Shown here piece by piece: positions 39,541 to 46,941 of a stretch of DNA of 64,000 bases (positions are counted from its first letter, which is position 1; every line of letters starts with the position of its first letter). Position numbers and translations under genes: made by a program. The notes beneath the pieces are model-generated. The model had not been told where the DNA came from. It searched no databases and saw nothing but the letters and a program-made list of their open reading frames with translations. Location: the NCBI GenBank assembly GCA_965246795.1, contig CBDFFN010000012.1:310001-374000 (forward strand), given 5' to 3'. The stretch is from JAJXWB01 sp965246795 (GTDB taxonomy: Bacteria > Pseudomonadota > Alphaproteobacteria > Rhizobiales > Beijerinckiaceae).

Positions 39541-39630
39541 ATGAACCTGTCGGGCGACCAGATCGTCGCGCTCATCTCGCTTCTGGCGGCGCTGGTGCTG
39601 GCCGTGCGGGCCTATCGGTCGCGCCGGTAG
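39541..39630 (+). CDS. Possible 29-residue single-helix microprotein
   Basis: ATG at 39541 preceded by a very strong purine-rich Shine-Dalgarno (GGAGGAGAGAGGA). The product is a polar start (MNLSGDQ), one hydrophobic helix (IVALISLLAALVLAV) and a basic end (RAYRSRR), a positive-inside tail anchor. It partly overlaps, in antisense, the LysR remnant that ends at 39572. The coding case rests on the ribosome site and composition only. Confidence 0.45.
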   Translation: MNLSGDQIVALISLLAALVLAVRAYRSRR

Positions 39631-39808
39631 CCGGCGCACCCAGCGCCGTCAGCCCCGTCGCGAGCAAAAATTCGCGCAGCCATTTGTGCGCGGGGTCGGC
39701 ATCCATCTTCGCGTTCCACATCATGTAGAGATGCTGGTCGGCCATCGAGAACGGAAACTCGTGGACGGCAAGATCGAAGCGCTCCGCGACGTAGCGCCCG
39801 AATGCGCG
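39572..39808 (-). pseudogene. 3' remnant of a LysR-type transcriptional regulator
   Basis: Frame reads RAFGRYVAERFDLAVHEF then PFSMADQHLYMMWNAKMDADPAHKWLRE, split here only for length. This is the final strand-helix of a LysR effector-binding domain, where ADPAHRWLR is very characteristic. The frame then runs to a TGA at 39572. Nothing upstream of about 39808 continues the gene: the sequence changes abruptly to autotransporter-like code on the other strand. So only about the last 79 codons remain. Confidence 0.65.
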
Positions 39809-40240
39809 TGATCAGCGACAACGGCGGTCTCACGCTGGCGGGGGCCGGAACCCAGATCCTGTCGGGCATGAATAACTACACCGGCGCGACGACGATCTCG
39901 GCCGGCACGTTGCAGGTCGACGGCACGATCGCGTCGGCCTCGACGGTCGCCAACAATGCGACTTTGCGAATTCGTGCTTCAACACGTCGGTGACGACGAA
40001 TATGGCGTTCCTCGCGCCAGCTTTGTCTTACGACGCGAATAACGTCTTTCTCACGGTACTGCCGGAACGAACGCGGCCTTCCTCACCGACGGCGCGCGAC
40101 CTACCCGCTCGGCGGTGCAGGTGAAGACCGGCGCAAAGCTTGCCGTGCTAGACAACATCGCGCTGTCCGCAAACTCCGACGGCGAGTTCTCGAACCGAAA
40201 TACTTACGCCGGAAAAGGCGCGATCAAGGTGAAGTGGTAG
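39808..40240 (+). pseudogene. Decayed autotransporter (passenger-repeat fragment plus beta-barrel end)
   Basis: Three pieces in different frames. Piece 1 (about 39811-39970): GGLTLAGAGTQILSGMNNYTG plus TTISAGTLQVDGTIA, an autotransporter-associated beta-strand repeat. Piece 2 (about 39989-40055): AFLAPALSYDANNVFLTV, typical of the region before the barrel. Piece 3 (about 40112-40240): KTGAKLAVLDNIALSANSDGEFSN...AIKVKW and stop, the last barrel strands with a terminal aromatic residue. Most of passenger and barrel are missing. No signal peptide remains. Confidence 0.7.
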
Positions 40241-40254
40241 GACCTTCTGGTCGC

Positions 40255-40485
40255 CTAGAAGCGCCAAGGTCCCAAGCCTGTCGGCGATGCCTGCACGACG
40301 TCCGTATGCGTCGAACGCTGGCTGCAATCACGATCAAAAGCCGGCTCGAATATCGATATGTCCAGCTTCGCCTCGCAGGGCGCGGATGCCATCAAGCCGC
40401 GGAGATGGAGATCGACAGGCGCGACAGGCGGATAGGCGTCTCGCAGCGCTCCAAAGAAGGTTTTTGGCTTGTACTGCAACGACAT
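40255..40485 (-). CDS. Unrecognised open frame in the decayed region
   Basis: A 76-residue frame without recognisable domain, signal or strong ribosome site (upstream AAGCGGGTGAAACACG). It lies between two gene remnants and may itself be part of a lost gene. A short perfect dyad AACCTA-GTT-TAGGTT (40521-40535) is just upstream. Confidence 0.2.
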   Translation of the reverse strand: MSLQYKPKTFFGALRDAYPPVAPVDLHLRGLMASAPCEAKLDISIFEPAFDRDCSQRSTHTDVVQASPTGLGPWRF

Positions 40486-40614
40486 CGTGTTTCACCCGCT
40501 TAAGGACGGATGAACAAACCAACCTAGTTTAGGTTCAAGCGATTCGACGATAATTTCGATACGTGCTCGTTGGCCCACACGGTCGAACGTGCCCCTACGC
40601 CAGCGGACGGTCCT

Positions 40615-40758
40615 CTAGTGCACCATAGGAAGGCAGTCGTCGAACAGCACGAAGCCAAAAATGTCGAGCTGCTTGCGCGATGCGACTAGCGCGCCGGAAA
40701 TCGCGAAGACGACGATGCCGAGCCAGTCGAGAACGGCGGCGACCGTCGCGAAAGACAT
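40615..40758 (-). pseudogene. 5' remnant of a UPF0126/TRIC-type membrane protein gene
   Basis: ATG at 40758 opens MSFATVAAVLDWLGIVVFAISGALVASRK-like sequence (start SFATVAAVLDWLGIVVFAI, then SGALVASRKQLDIFGFVLF), the first helices of the UPF0126 (YicG/TRIC) family. Homology stops after FGFVLF where the conserved TGxGGGTLRD should follow; a stop appears ten codons later. The remaining 150 or so codons are gone. Confidence 0.7.
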
Positions 40759-40777
40759 CCCCGTCTCTTGCTAGAGA

Positions 40778-41533
40778 TCAGCGATAGGCGGCGGCGATAC
40801 CAAGAAAGTCCGCCGCCTTGAGGCTCGCGCCGCCGACGAGCGCACCGTCGACATTGTCGACGCCCATCAACTCCTTCGCATTCGCCGGCTTTACGGAGCC
40901 GCCGTATAGAATGCGGACTGTCTCACCCGTCGCGCCGAAGCGTTCGCGAAGCTGCTTCCGGATCGCGCTGTGGACCTCCGCCACATCCGCTGATGTTGGC
41001 GTAAGCCCAGTGCCGATAGCCCAAACCGGCTCGTAGGCAACGACCAGCGTGTTGGCGGCCTCGTCCGGCACCGAGCCCGCAAGCTGTGTCGTGACCACCG
41101 CAAGCGTCTCGCCGGCGCGGCGCTGCGCCTCCGTCTCGCCAATGCAGACGATCGGTACGAGGCCGGCGCGCAAGGCGGCATGGACCTTCGCCTGCACGAT
41201 CGTGTCGGTTTCGCCGTGGTCGACGCGCCGCTCGGAATGGCCGACGATGACAAACGTGCCGCCGCAATCCCGGATCATCTCCGCGGAAATGTCGCCGGTA
41301 TGCGCACCGGACGCGACGGAATGACAATCCTGCCCGCCGACGGAGACGGCCGAGCCATCGCAGGCGTCGACCGCGCTCGCGAGCAGCGTCGCGGGCGGGC
41401 AAACAAGCAAATCGACTTTCCCGCGAAGGTGGCCGTCGAACCCATCGACCATCGCCGTCAGCTCGCGCAGCGCGGCGCGCAGGCCGTTCATCTTCCAGTT
41501 GCCGGCAACGAGGGGAAGGACCGATCGGCTCAT
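40778..41533 (-). CDS. tpiA: Triosephosphate isomerase
   Basis: Interconverts DHAP and GAP. 251 residues: VAGNWKMNG (Asn, Lys), FVIVGHSERR (catalytic His), VVAYEPVWAIGTGLTPT (catalytic Glu and loop 6), ILYGGSVKPANAKELM (phosphate loop) and GALVGGASLKAADF. Complete and normal length, at the edge of the decayed region. Confidence 0.97.
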   Translation of the reverse strand: MSRSVLPLVAGNWKMNGLRAALRELTAMVDGFDGHLRGKVDLLVCPPATLLASAVDACDGSAVSVGGQDCHSVASGAHTGDISAEMIRDCGGTFVIVGHSERRVDHGETDTIVQAKVHAALRAGLVPIVCIGETEAQRRAGETLAVVTTQLAGSVPDEAANTLVVAYEPVWAIGTGLTPTSADVAEVHSAIRKQLRERFGATGETVRILYGGSVKPANAKELMGVDNVDGALVGGASLKAADFLGIAAAYR

Positions 41534-41600
41534 GCGTGCTCCCTAAGAGGAACGCGCGATAGCAAGGACTCCTCGGCGCGACAACCGCTCTGTCAGTCCG

Positions 41601-42128
41601 TCACAACAGACCCTGAATCATTCGCTCGGTCCGCTCGTACGCACCTTCGCCAAAATGCGAGTAGACGATGCGGCCAGATTTATCGATGAGATATTCCGCC
41701 GGCCAGAACTGGTTGCCGAAAGCATTCCATGTCGCCGATGCATTGTCCTGCGCGACTGGATGAAGAATGCCTTGCCGCGCAACGGCTGCTTCCAGCGCTG
41801 GACGCGATTTCTCGCTGTCGAACTCGGGCGTGTGGACGCCGACAACGACGAAGCCTTTGTCCTTGTAGCTGGCGTACCAGCCTTTGATCGCGGGCATGGC
41901 GTTGCGACAATTGTAGCATTGGCGCGCCCAGAAATTGACGAGCACCGGCCGGCCACGCAGGTTTGCCATCGTCAGCGGCCCGGAATTGATCCAGCCTTCC
42001 AGGCCGACGAATTCTGGAGCGGTGCCGCGCGACGCGGCCATGACCCCCGGCGCCACAACGCCAGCCGCGACCACCCCGCCCAGGACAGGCAGCAATTGCC
42101 GGCGATTGAGTGCGTTTTCCTGTGCCAT
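41601..42128 (-). CDS. Exported thioredoxin-like protein (DipZ/TlpA type)
   Basis: 175 residues with a Tat-like signal (NRRQLLPVLGGVVAAGVVAPG) and a thioredoxin fold. The redox pair is CYNC in NFWARQCYNCRNAMP; VVGVHTPEFDSEK, FWPAEYLIDKSG and SHFGEGAYERTERMI match the thioredoxin domain of DipZ/DsbD-like proteins. Probably periplasmic disulfide chemistry or cytochrome c maturation. ATG 42128 chosen; upstream frame lies in the ppiD promoter region. Confidence 0.85.
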   Translation of the reverse strand: MAQENALNRRQLLPVLGGVVAAGVVAPGVMAASRGTAPEFVGLEGWINSGPLTMANLRGRPVLVNFWARQCYNCRNAMPAIKGWYASYKDKGFVVVGVHTPEFDSEKSRPALEAAVARQGILHPVAQDNASATWNAFGNQFWPAEYLIDKSGRIVYSHFGEGAYERTERMIQGLL

Positions 42129-42254
42129 GAAAGATCGTCTCCGGTATCGCTTGCTCCACACATTCGGTTGAAACAGCGATCCGGTTACAAGTGAGACCGC
42201 ATGCTCGCGCATTCGTGAACCGATGTGGCATCGTCGGCGACGTTGCCAGCGTGT

Positions 42255-42283
42255 TTGCCCTCCGGGGATGGCCTTTCTATAAC
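42255..42283 (+). promoter_or_regulatory. Sigma-70-type promoter for ppiD-trpE
   Basis: TTGCCC (42255-42260), a 17-bp spacer and TATAAC (42278-42283), ending 33 bp before the ppiD ATG. It lies in the divergent gap with the thioredoxin gene. Confidence 0.5.
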
Positions 42284-42316
42284 CGCGCGACTTTTCCTCC
42301 CGGACCAAACAGCCAC

Positions 42317-44221
42317 ATGCTCGACGGCATTCGCGTCGCCTCGCAAAGTCTCATCGGCCGCGCCCTCCTCGCGGTGCTGATGGCGCTGATCGTCTTCTCC
42401 TTCGCCATTTTCGGCATCGGCGATATCTTCCGCGGATTCGGGGCTGGCAAGATCGCGCAGGTCGGCAGCGCCGAGATTTCGTCCGAAGAATTCCGCTTCG
42501 CCTACCAGACCGATCTCCAGCGCCTGCAGCGCCGCGCCCAACGTGCCGTCACCAATGACGAGGCGCGCGCGCTCGGCCTCGATCAGCAGACGCTCGGCCG
42601 GCTCGTGTCGGAAGCCGCGCTCGACGCGAAGGCGAAGCAGCTCGGCCTCGCAATGTCGGATTCGGCCGTCGCACGCGCCATCCAGGATGATCCGTCGTTC
42701 AAGGGGCCGGGCGGCCAATTCGACCCCATCCGCTTCCAGGAGATCCTCAGGGATAACGGCTTCAACGAGCGCAGCTTCGTGCGCCAGCAGCGCGCGGTCT
42801 ATCTGCGGCAGGAGATGGCCGAGGCGGTCGCCGGCAAGATCAAGGCGCCGCTCGCCCTGCTCGCGACGATCGACCGCTTCCGCAACGAGACACGATCGGT
42901 CGACTATTTTATCCTGCCCGCGGCTGCCGTCGGCGAGATCGCGACGCCTGACGATGCCGTGCTGACAAAATTTTTCGACGCGCGGCGCAGCGCCTTCGCA
43001 GCTCCGGAGTATCGCAAGATCGTCGTGCTCGCGGTGACGCCGACTTTGCTCGCGCGCGCCGACGATGTGTCCGACGCCGATGCCACGAAACTCTACGACG
43101 AGGTGAAGGCCGCGCGTTACACGACGCCTGAGCGCCGGCAGGTGCAGCAGATCGTCTTCCCGAACGAGGCAGATGCAAAGGCCGCATCGGAGAAAATCAA
43201 ATCTGGCGCGTCCTTCGATTCGATCGTCGCCGACCGCAAGCTGACGACCGCCGATGTCGATCTCGGCCTCGTCAAGAAGAGCGACATCGGCAATCCCGCC
43301 GCGGCGGAAGCCGCCTTCGCTTTGGCCGAAGGAGCGGTCAGCGAGCCGGTGAAGACGCAGTTCGGCGCAAATCTCGTGCACGTCCAAAAGATCGAGCCCG
43401 CACAGACCGAGCCGTTTGCGAAAGTCTCGGCGGCGCTGAAGAACGAGATTGCCCGCGAGCGCGCGAAGAAGCGCGTGCGCGATCTGCACGACAAGATCGA
43501 CGATGCCCGCGCGTCCGGCAAAACTCTCATCGAGGCGGCGAAAGTTGCTGGTCTTGAAGCTCGCACGATCGACGGAATCGACTCGACCGGGCGCGATCGC
43601 AATGGTGCGACGGTCGAAGGCCTCACATCCGGGCCGGAGGTGCTGAAAGCCGCCTTTGCCTCCGACGTCGGCATCGACAACGAGACTGTGACGACGCCTG
43701 ATGACGGTTACGTCTGGTTCGAGGTCGCCGGAACCGATCCCGCGCGGCAGCGCACGCTGGCCGAAGTCCGCGACAAAGTCGTCGGCGCATGGCGTGACGA
43801 GGAATTGTCGCGTCGTCTCGCGGAAAAGGCCGCCGCGCTCGTGAAGGAGATTTCCGGCGGCGCCGAGCTCGCGAAACTTGCCGCCGACACTGGCGCCGAA
43901 GTGAAGCACGACGGCGGCGTGAAGCGCGCCGGCACGCCGGACCTGCCCGCCAACGCTACCGCGCAAGTCTTCGACGTGCCAAAGGGCGGCGGAGGTTCGG
44001 CCAGCGCCTCAAACGGCCGACTGGTGTTCCAGGTGCTCGACGAAGCGACGCCGAACTTCGACGCGGATACGCCGGAATCAAAAGCCGCTGCCGAGCAGAT
44101 GAACAGCGCGCTCGAACAAAACCTGCTTTCGCAATTCGTGTCGAAGATCGAAAGCGATGCCGGCGTACGCATCAATGCCGCAGCGATGCGGGCTGCCGCC
44201 GGCGGCACTGCCGAACAGTGA
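42317..44221 (+). CDS. ppiD: Membrane-anchored periplasmic chaperone/PPIase PpiD
   Basis: 634 residues. A short cytosolic start (MLDGIRVASQSLIGRAL), one helix (LLAVLMALIVFSFAIFGIGDIF), SurA-like N-terminal domain (residues 35-170), parvulin domain (about 240-370, YTTPERRQVQQIVF... GANLVHVQKIEP) and a helical C-terminus. Works at the Sec exit on outgoing outer-membrane proteins. ATG 42317 chosen because it directly precedes the anchor. trpE begins inside its stop codon. Confidence 0.92.
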   Translation: MLDGIRVASQSLIGRALLAVLMALIVFSFAIFGIGDIFRGFGAGKIAQVGSAEISSEEFRFAYQTDLQRLQRRAQRAVTNDEARALGLDQQTLGRLVSEAALDAKAKQLGLAMSDSAVARAIQDDPSFKGPGGQFDPIRFQEILRDNGFNERSFVRQQRAVYLRQEMAEAVAGKIKAPLALLATIDRFRNETRSVDYFILPAAAVGEIATPDDAVLTKFFDARRSAFAAPEYRKIVVLAVTPTLLARADDVSDADATKLYDEVKAARYTTPERRQVQQIVFPNEADAKAASEKIKSGASFDSIVADRKLTTADVDLGLVKKSDIGNPAAAEAAFALAEGAVSEPVKTQFGANLVHVQKIEPAQTEPFAKVSAALKNEIARERAKKRVRDLHDKIDDARASGKTLIEAAKVAGLEARTIDGIDSTGRDRNGATVEGLTSGPEVLKAAFASDVGIDNETVTTPDDGYVWFEVAGTDPARQRTLAEVRDKVVGAWRDEELSRRLAEKAAALVKEISGGAELAKLAADTGAEVKHDGGVKRAGTPDLPANATAQVFDVPKGGGGSASASNGRLVFQVLDEATPNFDADTPESKAAAEQMNSALEQNLLSQFVSKIESDAGVRINAAAMRAAAGGTAEQ

Positions 44222-45753
44222 GCAGCAACGCCGGCGCGGAGGCTTCCCCGGACTTCGCGCGCTTCTCGGACCGCTACGAGCGCGGCGAAGCGCAACTTCT
44301 GTCGACGAAACTTGTCGCTGACCTCGAAACACCGGTCTCGGCTTTTCTGAAGCTTTCGGCTGGCCGGATGGGCAACGTATTCCTGCTCGAGTCGGTGGAA
44401 GGCGGCGCGATGCGCGGCCGTTATTCCATGATCGGCCTCGATCCCGACGTGATCTGGCGGCTGGAAGGCGGCGTGGCTGCGATCAATCGAAACGCGCGCC
44501 ATGACACAGCGGCGTTCGAACGGTGCCCAATGCCGCCGCTGACATCGCTGCGTGTTTTGCTCGCCGAGTCGGCGATCCCAGATTGTAGCGGCTTTCCGCC
44601 GATGGCGGCCGGCGTCTTCGGCTATCTCGGCTACGACACGGTGCGCGAGATGGAACGGCTTGCACCGGCGAAGCCCGATCCGATCGGCGTGCCGGATGCG
44701 ACCCTCGTGCGGCCGACGATCGTTGTAGTCTTCGATTCTGTCCGCGACGAAATGAGCGTCGTGACGCCGGTGCGCGTCCGCGAAGGCACGAAAGCGCGCG
44801 CGGCGTGGGAAGCAGCGTGGGAGCGCATCGACGCCATCGTTGCGACGCTGGAAGGGCCGCTTGCACATGCGCCCGCGCTGGACCCGTTTGTGCAATCGCA
44901 CACGCCCGTATCGAACACGCCCGAGCCGAAATTCCTTGGCATGGTCGAAAAGGCGCGCGAATACGTGCGCGCCGGCGACATCTTTCAGGTCGTGCTTTCG
45001 CAGCGTTTCACTGCGCCGTTCGAACTTCCGGCTTTTTCTCTCTATCGCGCGCTGCGCCGCGTAAATCCCGCGCCCTTCCTGAGCTTCCTCGATTTCGGCA
45101 CGTTCCAGATCGTCTGTTCAAGCCCAGAAATCCTCGTGCGCGTGCGCGATGGTGAGGTGACGATCCGCCCCATCGCGGGCACGCGTTGGCGCGGCGCGAC
45201 ACCTGATGAAGACGAGCGGCTCGCCGCCGAACTTCTCGCCGACGAGAAGGAGCGCGCCGAACATCTAATGTTGCTCGATCTAGGCCGCAACGATGTTGGC
45301 CGTGTCGCAACGATCGGCACGGTCGAGGTGACGGAGCAATTCGGCATCGAGCGCTACAGCCACGTCATGCACATCGTATCGAACGTGATCGGCAAGCTCG
45401 ATCCGACGCGCGATGCGATCGATGCGCTCTGCGCGGGCTTTCCCGCCGGCACGGTTTCAGGCGCACCGAAAGTTCGGGCGATGCAGATCATCGACGAGCT
45501 GGAGGCCGACAAGCGCGGCATCTATGCCGGCTGCATCGGCTATTTTGGTGCGTCCGGCGAGATGGATACCTGCATCGTGCTGCGTACATCGATCGTGAAA
45601 GACGGTGTCATGCACGTGCAGGCAGGCGCCGGCATCGTCTTCGATTCCGATCCGGCCTCCGAGCATCGCGAGTGCATCAACAAGGCCACGGCTCTGTTTC
45701 GTGCGGCGGAGGAAGCCGTGCGTTTCGCGACACGAAGCAAGCGCGGACAATAA
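44218..45753 (+). CDS. trpE: Anthranilate synthase component I
   Basis: Chorismate to anthranilate, first step of tryptophan synthesis. 511 residues; LLES (56-59) is the tryptophan feedback site; GDIFQVVLSQRF, SSPEILVRV, RPIAGTRWRG, LLDLGRNDVGRVA and VSGAPKVRAMQII are catalytic-domain signatures. The start is GTG in a GTGA overlap with ppiD. No trpG/D/C follow; the next genes are unrelated, so component II must be elsewhere. Confidence 0.96.
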   Translation: MSSNAGAEASPDFARFSDRYERGEAQLLSTKLVADLETPVSAFLKLSAGRMGNVFLLESVEGGAMRGRYSMIGLDPDVIWRLEGGVAAINRNARHDTAAFERCPMPPLTSLRVLLAESAIPDCSGFPPMAAGVFGYLGYDTVREMERLAPAKPDPIGVPDATLVRPTIVVVFDSVRDEMSVVTPVRVREGTKARAAWEAAWERIDAIVATLEGPLAHAPALDPFVQSHTPVSNTPEPKFLGMVEKAREYVRAGDIFQVVLSQRFTAPFELPAFSLYRALRRVNPAPFLSFLDFGTFQIVCSSPEILVRVRDGEVTIRPIAGTRWRGATPDEDERLAAELLADEKERAEHLMLLDLGRNDVGRVATIGTVEVTEQFGIERYSHVMHIVSNVIGKLDPTRDAIDALCAGFPAGTVSGAPKVRAMQIIDELEADKRGIYAGCIGYFGASGEMDTCIVLRTSIVKDGVMHVQAGAGIVFDSDPASEHRECINKATALFRAAEEAVRFATRSKRGQ

Positions 45754-45802
45754 GTTTGCAACATTGAGAATGAACTTTTCTTAACGCGCCGCATTTGGCG
45801 GC

Positions 45803-46453
45803 ATGGCCAAGCAAGCAAAACCCTGGGACAAGGCAAACCCGCGCAAGAAGGTAGGCAAGCCTTCGAAGAAGCTCAGCCCAAAGAAGAAGGCGTCAGCCAA
45901 GGCGAGCGCCAAACGCGCCGGCCGCAAATATCCAAGCCTGGTGGACAACATGAACGCTGCGAAATCGAGCAAGAAGTCGTCGACCAAGAAGTCTTCTGCG
46001 AAAAAGCCAGCAACGAAGAAGCGAGTCACCAAGAAGAAGACGTCGAAGAAGCGCACGACAAAGAAAGCTTCGAAGAAGCGCAAAACCGTTACGGCACGCT
46101 CTACGAGCGGCGCGCGGACAAAAGACCCTAAGGGCGGTCTGACCTCAGCCGGCCGGGCGGCGTTCAAGAAATCTCAGGGTGCCAATCTTAAACCAGGCGT
46201 GAGAACGCATGGGGCCAAGATGACGCCGCAGGACATGAAACGCAAAGGCAGTTGGGCCGTCCGCTTCTACGGCCGCGATCCGCTCCCGCCGCTTGTTGGC
46301 AAGAACGGCGAGCCGACGCGCCTCGCGTTATCCGCGCATGCCTGGGGCGAGCCGGTGCCGAAGACCGAGGCCGCTGCGCGGCGCATTGCAGCGAAAGGGC
46401 GCAAGCTGCTCGAGAAGTACGAGAAGTCGAAGACAAGCGCGTCAAAACGCTGA
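45803..46453 (+). CDS. Histone-H1-like Lys-rich protein with DUF6321 domain
   Basis: 216 residues. Residues 1-105 are extremely basic and low complexity (runs of KKSSTKKSSAKK, KKKTSKKRTTKK), like the C-terminal tail of histone H1 or HctB-type proteins. Residues 110-205 form a conserved domain (GLTSAGRAAFKKSQGANLKPG, KRKGSWAVRFYG, LALSAHAWGEPVPKT) that I recognise as DUF6321. It probably binds DNA or RNA. A plausible promoter TTGCAA-N17-TCTTAA lies at 45756-45784. Confidence 0.75.
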   Translation: MAKQAKPWDKANPRKKVGKPSKKLSPKKKASAKASAKRAGRKYPSLVDNMNAAKSSKKSSTKKSSAKKPATKKRVTKKKTSKKRTTKKASKKRKTVTARSTSGARTKDPKGGLTSAGRAAFKKSQGANLKPGVRTHGAKMTPQDMKRKGSWAVRFYGRDPLPPLVGKNGEPTRLALSAHAWGEPVPKTEAAARRIAAKGRKLLEKYEKSKTSASKR

Positions 46454-46454
46454 C

Positions 46455-46480
46455 GGAACTCCCCGGCACGCGCATGCGTA
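46455..46480 (+). promoter_or_regulatory. Imperfect sigma-EcfG-like promoter before the DUF2383 gene
   Basis: GGAAC (46455-46459), 17 bp, CGTA (46477-46480). The consensus is GGAAC-N16/17-CGTT, so the last base differs. It lies just after the DUF6321 stop and 30 bp before the DUF2383 ATG. Confidence 0.3.
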
Positions 46481-46509
46481 GCCTTGCGAACCAAGCCGCG
46501 GAGAAAGAA

Positions 46510-46938
46510 ATGTCTAGCACCGACGAGCGCAAGGCGCTGCATACGGCCCTGATCGACGCACGACGCGGCTATGAAGAGGCCGTCGAGGATTCCGACCGAC
46601 CAGAACTCACGGCGCTCTTCCGCGAAATGATCGCACTGCACAATAAGCACCATGCGGAAGTGCATGGATTGCTGACGACACGCGGCGAAACGCCGGACGA
46701 CAGCGGCTCCTTTATGTCGACCGTCCACAAGACGGTGATCGGCATTCGCGCCGCTGTGACTGGGCTCGACGAGAATGCGCTGTCATCCTTCGCAAGTGGC
46801 GAAGAACGCATCGTCGATCAATACGACAAAGCCATCACCGAAGCGCAGACCGGCCACGGCGCGGACGTGCTAACGCGCCAGAGAGACGAGCTTACTCTGA
46901 AGATTGCCGAGATGAAGCGGATCGCTGCGGCAGGCTGA
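46510..46938 (+). CDS. DUF2383 four-helix-bundle (ferritin-like) protein
   Basis: 142 residues, all helical. STDERKALHTALIDARRGYEEA, LHNKHHAEVHGLLTTRGETPDDSGSF (split here) and VTGLDENALSSFASGEERIVDQYDKAI match DUF2383 (PA2169 family), which has a ferritin-like arrangement of Glu/His. ATG 46510 follows GGAGAAAGAA. Often a stress-related protein; function unknown. Confidence 0.8.
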   Translation: MSSTDERKALHTALIDARRGYEEAVEDSDRPELTALFREMIALHNKHHAEVHGLLTTRGETPDDSGSFMSTVHKTVIGIRAAVTGLDENALSSFASGEERIVDQYDKAITEAQTGHGADVLTRQRDELTLKIAEMKRIAAAG

Positions 46939-46941
46939 GCG

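Noticed and set aside
42185..43966. 593-codon minus-strand frame opposite ppiD
   Set aside because: ppiD has clear domains and a promoter; the antisense frame has no recognisable domain.
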